This document shows positions 1 to 7,307 of a stretch of DNA of 9,037 nucleotides, piece by piece. The first letter of the stretch is position 1; each line of letters starts with the position of its first letter. Below the pieces are notes generated by a model. The model searched no databases. It had not been told where the DNA came from and saw only the letters and a program-made list of their open reading frames with translations. Position numbers and translations under genes: made by a program. This stretch comes from Pseudomonadota bacterium (GTDB lineage Bacteria; Pseudomonadota; Alphaproteobacteria; Rhizobiales; Beijerinckiaceae), in contig JAGTAM010000654.1 in NCBI GenBank assembly GCA_023422485.1, positions 1-9,037 on the forward strand, given 5' to 3'.

Positions 1-330
1 GGAATGGGGAGGCCGTCCCGATGCGCGCATGATCTGTGAGATGACTCGAAACAAGGTCCGGCTCCTGCGGAGCGGTTCGAGCCCCAAGCTAGGCGGATCG
101 TCGTTAACGAACGCTTGCCCTCCCCTTCTGCGCATCGTCCCAGGCCGCCGGTGCAAGCGGGACGCGAACCGAATATCATCGAGCGCGGTTGGCGCTTTGC
201 GGCGATGTTTCGAGATCCGGTGGCAGACGGCGCCTCAGGCGCGGTCATGCCATGCATCGGGTTTGAGAAACGACGACCCGAGAAACACTTGGCAGGGTCT
301 CCTGCCATATCAGGTGAGCTTCGAGACCCG
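1..330. other. Leader region upstream of nadE, no supported gene
   Basis: No convincing gene is seen on either strand. The open frames crossing it translate to low-complexity Arg/Ser/Pro-rich sequence, unlike the conserved protein that begins at 331. One plus-strand frame ends in TGA at 30-32 (last residues NGEAVPMRA), which could be the tail of a gene entering from the left, but too little is visible to say. The stretch holds a perfect 10-bp palindrome (101-110), a small hairpin GCTCC-TGC-GGAGC (61-73), another short inverted repeat GCGCC-TCA-GGCGC (230-242), and a 6-bp hairpin just before the nadE ribosome-binding site (291-306). No clear -35/-10 promoter could be assigned, although a nadE promoter probably lies here. 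Confidence 0.5.
291..306 (+). promoter_or_regulatory. Hairpin just upstream of the nadE ribosome-binding site
   Basis: GGCAGG and CCTGCC form a perfect 6-bp stem around a GTCT loop, ending 5 nt before the AGGTGA at 312-317. No T-run follows, so it is not a typical intrinsic terminator. It could affect translation initiation of nadE or be chance. It does not resemble a known NAD riboswitch as far as can be judged by eye. Confidence 0.3.
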
Positions 331-2403
<2,073 letters not shown>

Positions 2404-2414
2404 CGGCGGCCGGG

Positions 2415-2450
2415 CCGGTTCAAGGGGCTCCGCCGGTCCAAGGGCCGCCG
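2415..2450. repeat. Imperfect 18-bp tandem repeat across the receiver gene stop codon
   Basis: Two adjacent 18-bp units, 2415-2432 and 2433-2450, agree at 15 of 18 positions (shared core CCGGT-CAAGGG). Read on the minus strand, the copy inside the receiver gene gives TGG (Trp) where the second copy gives TGA (stop). The repeat therefore sets the end of the receiver protein and fills part of the 16-nt space to nadE. Confidence 0.55.
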
Positions 2451-2884
2451 GCGGCGTCCGGGGCGGGATGGAAGCCGTCGAGCGCCGCGACCGAGGGCGC
2501 CCGTCCGGCACGGCGCTGGGCGACATAGTCGAGGACGCCCACCACGGCGCGCTCGGAATAGGGCTTGGCGATGACGCCGAGCGCACCGGCGAAGTCCGGC
2601 GGGATGCGCTTGGCGTTGGCGGTCATGAACACCACCGTGATCCGCGGATCGCCCGCCAAGGCGCGGGCCACCTCGACACCGGTCGGGCCGTCGACGAGGT
2701 GGATGTCCACGAGCGCCACGTCCGGCCGGGCGCTGCGACCGAGCGCGATGGCATCCGCCGAGCAGCCCGCCACGCCGACGCTGACATGGCCGAGATCTTC
2801 CAGAAGACATTCCAGTTCGAGGGCGATCAGCACCTCGTCCTCGACGACGAGGATGCGCAGGGGCGCCTCCCTCACCTCGGCCAT
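2420..2884 (-). CDS. Single-domain response regulator (receiver protein), partner of the LOV kinase
   Basis: A 154-residue stand-alone receiver (CheY-like) protein that should accept phosphate from a histidine kinase. The fold covers about residues 9-124. The acidic pocket E15-D16 is in ILVVEDEVLIALELE, the phospho-acceptor is D60 in DVALVDIHL, the switch Thr is T88 in VVFMTANA, and K107 is in IAKPY. There is no DNA-binding or enzymatic output domain, only a Gly/Ala/Pro-rich tail of about 30 residues, so it probably acts by protein contact or as a phosphate relay or sink. Such receivers commonly accompany HisKA_2/HWE kinases in alphaproteobacteria. ATG at 2884 is chosen because GGGAGAG lies 5 nt upstream and the conserved fold starts right after; in-frame sequence further upstream is low-complexity. 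It follows the kinase gene on the same strand after a 142-nt gap holding inverted repeats, so it is probably co-transcribed but may be separately tuned. Its stop codon lies in an imperfect 18-bp tandem repeat. Confidence 0.93.
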   Translation of the reverse strand: MAEVREAPLRILVVEDEVLIALELECLLEDLGHVSVGVAGCSADAIALGRSARPDVALVDIHLVDGPTGVEVARALAGDPRITVVFMTANAKRIPPDFAGALGVIAKPYSERAVVGVLDYVAQRRAGRAPSVAALDGFHPAPDAAGGPWTGGAP

Positions 2885-2924
2885 CGCGGCTCTCCCGGCC
2901 TCGTTCCGCTCCTCGATCCGACGG

Positions 2925-2976
2925 GATCGGCCGGATCGGCCAAGATCGCATTCGCCGGAAGCGGAACCGGCCGATC
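2925..2976. promoter_or_regulatory. Inverted repeat in the kinase-receiver spacer
   Basis: The 142-nt gap between the kinase stop (3027) and receiver start (2884) contains GATCGGCCGG at 2925-2934 and its exact complement CCGGCCGATC at 2967-2976, a possible 10-bp stem with a 32-nt loop. The left arm overlaps a perfect 9-bp tandem repeat, GGATCGGCC twice (2924-2941), which gives a second pairing choice. In the transcript this lies between the two genes and could partly terminate, stabilise or process the mRNA. No T-run follows on the minus strand, so a simple terminator is unlikely. Confidence 0.35.
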
Positions 2977-3026
2977 GGGAAGCTGTCTGCGGTGGATACG
3001 GCCCGGCCGGCGGGCGGAGGAACCGG

Positions 3027-4127
3027 TCACGGCGCGTCGGCCCCGGTGAGCGGGATCGTGATCGCGATCCGGGTGCCGGGCCGGGCGTCCGACCATTCGA
3101 GGGTTCCGCGCAACTGGCGCACCACCATCTCGACGAGGGTGCGGCCGAAGCCGGCGGGGTTGGGAGAGGCCGCGTCCATGCCGATGCCGTCGTCCTCGAT
3201 GACGAGGCGCATCCCCGCCTCGCACCGGCGCGCCTCGATGGCGACCCGGCCGCGGCGCTCCTCCGGGAAGGCATGGTGCAGGGCGTTCGTCGTCAATTCG
3301 TGGATCAGCAGCGCCAGCGGCGCGGCCATGGCGGCGGAGAGGGCCAGGGCCTCGATCTTCGTCTCGATCCGGGTGCGATCCTCGTCGAGGCCGGCGGCGA
3401 GGTCGGCGATCAGGTCGGCGGTGAAGTCCTTGAAGTCGAACCGCGAGACGTCGCCCTCGGAGTAGAGCATCCGGTGGGCGGTGGAGAGGGCGCTGATCCG
3501 GTCGGCCATGGCCTGGAGCGCGTCGCGGGCCTCGCCCTCGGGCGTGCGGCGTGCCTTCAGCAGCATCAGCGAGGAGATGACCTGAAGGTTGTTCTTGACC
3601 CGGTGATCGACCTCGTGGAGCAGCGCCGTCTTCTGTTCGAGCGCCGAGCGCAGGTCGGCGGTGCGCTCGTTCACCTCGCGCTCCAGCGCGTCGTTGGCGT
3701 TGCGCATGGCCAGTTCCAGGCGGTGCTTGTCGGTCATGTCGGCCTGGGCCGAGAAGAAGAACACCACCTTGCCCGCCGCGTCGCGGACCGGATTGATCGT
3801 CATGCCGTTCCAGAACGGGGTTCCGTCCTTGCGGTAGTTGAGCAATTCGCCCTCGAACGGCCGGCCGGCGGAGAGCGCCGCGCGCATCGTCCGCAGCACG
3901 TCCGCGTCGGTGAGGGGGCCCTGCAGCAGGCGGCAATTGTGGCCGTAGATCTCCTCGCGGTCGTAGCCGGTGAGCGCCAGGAAGGCGGCATTGGCCCACA
4001 CGACGGGATTGTCGCCCTGCCCCGGATCGGTGACGACCATGGGGGTCGGGCTCGCCTCGAAGGCCGCCGCGAAGACGTCCACCGTGACGCCCGCGGGCAA
4101 GCTCGCTCCTTTGGGAAAACCCGTCAT
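3027..4127 (-). CDS. LOV-domain (blue-light) sensor histidine kinase, HisKA_2/HWE-like class
   Basis: A soluble 366-residue kinase with no membrane segments. The LOV/PAS domain (about 18-133) contains GHNCRLLQG with the photoactive C65 that forms the flavin adduct in LOV proteins. It also has the FMN-contacting asparagines N97 and N107 in NYRKDGTPFWN, and Q128 in FFSAQADMT. A helical linker (about 134-168) leads to the phosphorylation helix EVDHRVKNNLQVISSL, with H175 as acceptor. The ATPase domain (about 265-360) has the N-box HELTTNALHHAF (N281), EDDGIGM (311-317) and GFGRTLVEMVVRQL. This is the architecture of the LOV-HK proteins of Brucella and Erythrobacter. The likely partner is the receiver gene downstream on the same strand. 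An EcfG-type stress promoter lies 92 nt upstream. Start is uncertain: ATG 4127 is used here but lacks a clear ribosome-binding site, whereas TTG 4100 (357 residues) has AAAGGAG at ideal spacing. Either start keeps all domains. Light sensing is inferred from the residues present. Confidence 0.94.
   Translation of the reverse strand: MTGFPKGASLPAGVTVDVFAAAFEASPTPMVVTDPGQGDNPVVWANAAFLALTGYDREEIYGHNCRLLQGPLTDADVLRTMRAALSAGRPFEGELLNYRKDGTPFWNGMTINPVRDAAGKVVFFFSAQADMTDKHRLELAMRNANDALEREVNERTADLRSALEQKTALLHEVDHRVKNNLQVISSLMLLKARRTPEGEARDALQAMADRISALSTAHRMLYSEGDVSRFDFKDFTADLIADLAAGLDEDRTRIETKIEALALSAAMAAPLALLIHELTTNALHHAFPEERRGRVAIEARRCEAGMRLVIEDDGIGMDAASPNPAGFGRTLVEMVVRQLRGTLEWSDARPGTRIAITIPLTGADAP
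4106..4112 (-). promoter_or_regulatory. Strong ribosome-binding site pointing to a TTG start for the LOV kinase
   Basis: On the minus strand AAAGGAG (4112-4106) lies 5 nt before an in-frame TTG at 4100-4098. That is an almost ideal Shine-Dalgarno match and spacing. The upstream in-frame ATG (4127) and GTG (4148) have no comparable site. It may be the true initiation site, or it may simply encode Lys-Gly in the ATG-started protein. Confidence 0.45.
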
Positions 4128-4572
4128 CTCGAACGCCGACAGAGGCACGCCGCGATGGAATGCGGCACATGAACCGGAGTCTCCAGGCGCATTCCGCAGC
4201 GTCCGGCCCCGCGACTCAAACGAGCCCGGCCCGTCACCGTTCCGTGCGGCCAAGCACGCAGGCCGAGCCATCGAGCACGCGGCATCCCGGCGCGCCAGCC
4301 GCGTGTCGGCGCTGTGGTTACACTTGCGTCAACCATGTTCGTCCATAAGCGGCTCGGGATTCCGAAGCCGCGCTTGCCCGGCAAGGGAGGCAACGGGGGC
4401 TGGCGGGCGCAAGGCCGCCATGTTTTCCGCGGAGTCGTATCAAAGATGCGCGAGCGGACGACGCGCCTGCGTCCGGGCGACCGGCCGTTCGCCGCGTCCC
4501 GGCTCCGCGAAGTCTCGGATCCACGAAACCCCGCACCCGCCTTCGGGCGAAGGCTCCAGGGAGTTCCACGCG
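4128..4572. other. Divergent spacer between LOV kinase and ampG
   Basis: This 445-nt spacer should hold promoters in both directions. The kinase-side EcfG match (4219-4243) and the ampG ribosome-binding site AGGGAG (4558-4563) are clear. A hairpin-capable CGGCTCGG / CCGAAGCCG pair with one bulged base lies at 4350-4370. TTGCGT at 4324-4329 could be part of an ampG promoter, but no acceptable -10 box lies at the right distance. Frames open through this stretch give low-complexity protein and are not considered genes. Confidence 0.5.
4219..4243 (-). promoter_or_regulatory. EcfG (general stress response) promoter for the LOV kinase
   Basis: On the minus strand GGAAC (4243-4239) is followed after exactly 16 nt by CGTT (4222-4219). 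This is an exact match to the GGAAC-N16/17-CGTT consensus of promoters read by EcfG-type sigma factors, which drive the PhyR-NepR-controlled general stress response in alphaproteobacteria. It points toward the kinase gene. With a start site some 7 nt past the -10 element, the leader would be roughly 85 nt to ATG 4127 or about 110 nt to TTG 4100. The match covers nine fixed bases at the allowed spacing in an intergenic region. Confidence 0.7.
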
Positions 4573-6048
4573 ATGGCGGCGCAAGCAGCGGCCCAGACGG
4601 CGCAACCCCGCAAGTTTCGCCTGCGGGACATCACCGAGGATCGCCGCGTCGCCCTGATGCTGGCCCTCGGCTTCGCCTGCGGCCTGCCGATCCTGCTCGT
4701 GTTCTCCACGCTCTCGGCCTGGCTCGCCACCGCCGGCATCCAGCGCACCAGCATCGGCCTGCTCTCCTACGTCTCCTTCGCCTATTCGCTGAAGTTCCTG
4801 TGGGCGCCGGTGATCGACCGCTTCGACCTGCCGTTCCTGGCCCGCCGGCTCGGCCGCCGCCGCGCCTGGATGGTGGCGGCGCAGGTCGCGGTCGCCCTCG
4901 GCCTCATCGGCATGAGCCAGGGCGATCCGGCCGCCTCTCTGAGCTTCATGGTGATCTGCGCGCTGCTGACCGCCTTCGCCTCGGCGACGCAGGACATCGT
5001 GGTCGATTCCTGGCGCATCGACGCGGCCCCGACCGAGCGGCAGGGCGTGATGCTCGCTGCCTACCAGCTCGGCTACGCCATCGCCCGCGCCTTCGCCGGG
5101 GCCGGCGCGCTCTACATCGCGCAGGGGGCCGGCTGGAGCCTCGCCTACGGGGCGATGGCGGCGCTGATGCTGGTCGGGCTGGTCGCTGCCCTGCTCGCCC
5201 CGCGCCAGGACCCGGTGACGGTGCCGGGCGAGCGGCGCTCGCTCGCCACGACCCTGCGCGTGGCCGTGGTCGATCCGTTCTCCGACCTCGTGCGCCGCAA
5301 GGGGGCTCGGCTGATCCTGATCCTGGCCCTGATCATGTTCTACCGCCTGCCCGATATCATCTCCGGCGTGATGGCCCAGCCGTTCTATATCGAGAAGGCG
5401 TTCACGCTGACCGAGATCGCCAACGTCACCAAGGTGTACGGCGTCATCGTCGGCATCCTGGGCGCCTTCGTCGGCGGGCTCTCCGTCATCCGCCTCGGCC
5501 TCAACTGGACGCTGCTCATCGGCGGCATCATCGGTGCCGCCTCGAACCTGATGTTCACCTGGCTCGCATTGAGCGGGCCGGAGCGGGCGGCGATGCCCTT
5601 CTTCTGGGTCGCCAATGGCGGCCTCGACACGGGAGACCTGATGCTGGTGCTCCAGGCCAATAGCGGAGCGGGGGGCACGCTCATCCCCTGGATCCCCGAG
5701 CGGGCGCCGCTGTCGCTGTTCGTGCTCAGCATCTCGATCGACAACTTCGCCGGCAACTTCGCGGGCACCGCGCTCATCGCCTACATGTCGAGCCTGACCT
5801 CGCCCGCCTTCGTGGCGACGCAATACGCCCTGCTCTCCTCGCTCTACGCCCTGCCCGGCAAGTTCGTCGGAGGCTTTTCCGGCTTCATGGTCGACGCGAT
5901 GGGCTATCCGGCCTTCTTCGCGGCGTCCGCCGGGATCGGCATTCCCGTGGCGCTGCTCTGCATCGCCCTGATGATCCTGCGCGAGGGGCGGGAGGAGCCC
6001 GTGCCCGAACCCGCGCCCGAAGCGGAGGCGGTCGCGATGAAGGTGTGA
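4573..6048 (+). CDS. ampG: AmpG-family muropeptide permease (MFS transporter)
   Basis: A 491-residue inner-membrane transporter of the major facilitator superfamily, closest by eye to AmpG. AmpG imports GlcNAc-anhydro-muropeptides from the periplasm for cell-wall recycling and thereby influences beta-lactamase induction in bacteria with AmpR/AmpC. After a short charged N-terminus come many hydrophobic helices (first about 27-52). AmpG-like signatures are GFACGLP (33-39), YSLKFLWAPVIDRFDLPFLARRLGRRRAW (71-99, the loop between helices 2 and 3) and ASATQDIVVDSWRID (136-150). The length matches E. coli AmpG (491). The C-terminus is a hydrophilic Pro/Glu/Ala tail. ATG 4573 is chosen because AGGGAG lies 9 nt upstream and the N-terminus matches the family; the open frame further upstream is noncoding spacer. 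No ampR, ampC or ampD is nearby. A general peptide or sugar permease of the AmpG subfamily cannot be excluded. Confidence 0.88.
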   Translation: MAAQAAAQTAQPRKFRLRDITEDRRVALMLALGFACGLPILLVFSTLSAWLATAGIQRTSIGLLSYVSFAYSLKFLWAPVIDRFDLPFLARRLGRRRAWMVAAQVAVALGLIGMSQGDPAASLSFMVICALLTAFASATQDIVVDSWRIDAAPTERQGVMLAAYQLGYAIARAFAGAGALYIAQGAGWSLAYGAMAALMLVGLVAALLAPRQDPVTVPGERRSLATTLRVAVVDPFSDLVRRKGARLILILALIMFYRLPDIISGVMAQPFYIEKAFTLTEIANVTKVYGVIVGILGAFVGGLSVIRLGLNWTLLIGGIIGAASNLMFTWLALSGPERAAMPFFWVANGGLDTGDLMLVLQANSGAGGTLIPWIPERAPLSLFVLSISIDNFAGNFAGTALIAYMSSLTSPAFVATQYALLSSLYALPGKFVGGFSGFMVDAMGYPAFFAASAGIGIPVALLCIALMILREGREEPVPEPAPEAEAVAMKV

Positions 6049-6049
6049 C

Positions 6050-6084
6050 GCCGGCCCGCGTCCCGCGCCGGCCCGGTTTTCCGG
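6050..6084 (+). terminator. Possible terminator after ampG
   Basis: Directly after the ampG stop codon, GCCGGC (6050-6055) can pair with GCCGGC (6067-6072) around an 11-nt GC-rich loop, followed within 5 nt by TTTT (6077-6080). A second small stem, CCGG-TTTT-CCGG (6073-6084), overlaps. The T-run is short, so termination strength is doubtful. Confidence 0.35.
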
Positions 6085-6088
6085 AAAC

Positions 6089-6115
6089 GGAACCAAGCGC
6101 GCGGCCCCGCGCTTG
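6089..6115 (+). promoter_or_regulatory. Hairpin and near-match EcfG promoter upstream of the EcsC gene
   Basis: GGAAC at 6089-6093 is followed after 16 nt by CGCT (6110-6113), one base off the EcfG consensus CGTT. The same stretch contains a perfect 8-bp inverted repeat, CAAGCGCG (6094-6101) and CGCGCTTG (6108-6115) with a 6-nt loop, so part of the promoter similarity may come from the hairpin sequence. The position, about 45 nt before the EcsC start codon, suits a promoter. It is a weak candidate. Confidence 0.25.
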
Positions 6116-6157
6116 CTGTGTCCGAAGTCACTGAGGTGCGATGCTGGGATACGAACC

Positions 6158-7084
6158 GTGAGCGACCTGACCCTCGTCGGCGAGACCCTGCCGGTTCCGG
6201 TGGAGGCGCCCCCCTCGGCCCCGCTGTCGGAGGCCGACCGTCTGGTCCTGCGCCGGGCCGTGGCCGTGCTGGAGAAGCCGGGTCTCGCCGCCCGGCTCTC
6301 GGCGGCGGCGGGCGCGCCGCTCGACATGATCGGCCGGGCCCTGCCGGCTCCCATCACCGAGACGGTGGCCAGCGCCACGGAAGGCGCGATGCGCACGGCC
6401 CTGCGGGTCGCGCTCGCGACCCTGCCCGACAAGGACGTGAAGCCCGCGGGCACGGCGCTGGAACGCGTCGAGACGGAAGCGGGCGGGCGCCTGAGCCGCC
6501 TGCTCGGGTCGAGCGACACCCGCCACAAGGCGCTCGCCGCGGTGACCGGCGCCGTCGGCGGCGTGCTCGGCCTCGCCACCCTGGCGGTGGAGCTGCCGGT
6601 CTCCACGACGATCATGCTGCGCTCGATCGCCGAGATCGCGCGGCAGGAGGGCGAGGATCTGAGCGATCCCGAGACCGCGCTCGCCTGCGTGCAGGTCTTC
6701 GCGCTGGGCGGGCGCGCCGGCGCCGAGACCACGGTCGCCGATAGCGGCTATTTCGCGGTGCGCGCGGCGCTGGCCAAGACCATGTCGGAGGCGGCCCGCT
6801 ACGCCGCCCACCGCTCGCTGCTCGATGCCGGCGCGCCGCCGCTGGTGCGGCTCACCGCGCAGATCGCCTCGCGCTTCGGTCTCGTCGTCTCGCAGAAGGT
6901 CGCGGCCCAGGCCGTACCGGTGATCGGGGCGCTCGGGGGCGCCGCGGTCAACGCCGCCTTCATGGACCACTTCCAGTCCATGGGACGCGCCCACTTCACC
7001 GTGCGCCGGCTGGAGCGGGCCTACGGCAAGGAGGCCGTGCGCGCGGCCTATCTCGAGGAGAAGGCGGGGCTCGGTCTGGGGTGA
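6158..7084 (+). CDS. EcsC-family protein
   Basis: A 308-residue protein with the EcsC-family pattern. After a variable N-terminal third there is an Ala/Gly-rich hydrophobic stretch (about 125-152), AALAKTMSEAARY, and the conserved C-terminal block AVPVIGALGGAAVNAAFMDHF (252-272) followed by HFTVRRLERAYG. The family is named after a protein encoded in the Bacillus subtilis Ecs ABC-transporter operon; its biochemical role is not established. No ABC-transporter genes are adjacent here. The hydrophobic Gly/Ala stretches suggest membrane association, but this is inference. GTG at 6158 is chosen because GGGA lies 8 nt upstream at 6146-6149. A TTG at 6113 would add 15 residues but falls in the hairpin arm at 6108-6115, so it was rejected. 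It is 109 nt after ampG, probably with its own promoter, and converges on the next gene. Confidence 0.85.
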   Translation: MSDLTLVGETLPVPVEAPPSAPLSEADRLVLRRAVAVLEKPGLAARLSAAAGAPLDMIGRALPAPITETVASATEGAMRTALRVALATLPDKDVKPAGTALERVETEAGGRLSRLLGSSDTRHKALAAVTGAVGGVLGLATLAVELPVSTTIMLRSIAEIARQEGEDLSDPETALACVQVFALGGRAGAETTVADSGYFAVRAALAKTMSEAARYAAHRSLLDAGAPPLVRLTAQIASRFGLVVSQKVAAQAVPVIGALGGAAVNAAFMDHFQSMGRAHFTVRRLERAYGKEAVRAAYLEEKAGLGLG

Positions 7085-7154
7085 GGGGGCCGCGGCCGAA
7101 CCCCGGAGCCCGTTTCATGGATGCGCTTTCCGGATGCGCCTGCGCCCCGATGAT

Positions 7155-7262
7155 CGTCATTCCGGGGCGCTGATGATCGAACCGGGAATCCATCCGTGAG
7201 GCTACGGTGAGCCACGCATCGCGGGTGGATTCCGGGTTCCGCTGTGCGGCCCCGGAATGACG
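7155..7262. repeat. Pair of inverted REP-like palindromic elements between convergent genes
   Basis: Two related units of about 40 nt lie head to head: 7155-7195 (starting CGTCATTCCGGGGC) and 7223-7262 (ending GCCCCGGAATGACG). The outer 14 bases of each are exactly complementary. The inner ends, GAACCGGGAATCCATCC against the complement of GGGTGGATTCCGGGTTCC, also pair with few mismatches; the middle is divergent. Each unit is itself an imperfect palindrome (ATTCCGG ... CCGGGAAT). Such GGATTCCGGGTT...CCCCGGAATGACG elements are, from memory, frequent between genes in Methylobacterium and Bradyrhizobium-type genomes. Together they could fold into a long cruciform or RNA hairpin serving as a two-way transcription end for the EcsC and propeller genes. 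Confidence 0.75.
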
Positions 7263-7307
7263 GCGGAGGTGGATCGGAGCCAGTCTGGCCGAACCCGAAG
7301 CCGTCCA

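Noticed and set aside
74..85. GGTTCGAGCCCC resembling a tRNA T-arm
   Set aside because: The flanks do not form the 5-bp T-stem, and no anticodon arm or acceptor stem lies at the right distance.
115..330. N-terminal extension of nadE starting at 115
   Set aside because: The added 72 residues are low-complexity and not family-like; the family begins near FRSLYRHGF.
2903..2907. Second GGAAC on the minus strand just before the receiver gene
   Set aside because: There is no CGTT at 16-17 nt, and the -10 position would fall on the start codon.
4324..4349. Housekeeping promoter for ampG (TTGCGT ... CATAAG)
   Set aside because: The spacing is only 14 nt and the -10 match is poor.
3970..4572. Upstream extension of ampG overlapping the LOV kinase gene
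   Set aside because: ATG 4573 has a good ribosome-binding site and the family N-terminus; the extension lies antisense to the kinase and in the spacer.
4318..6732. Long minus-strand frame (804 codons) opposite ampG and the EcsC gene
   Set aside because: It spans two well-supported plus-strand genes and translates to charged low-complexity sequence; it is a codon shadow.
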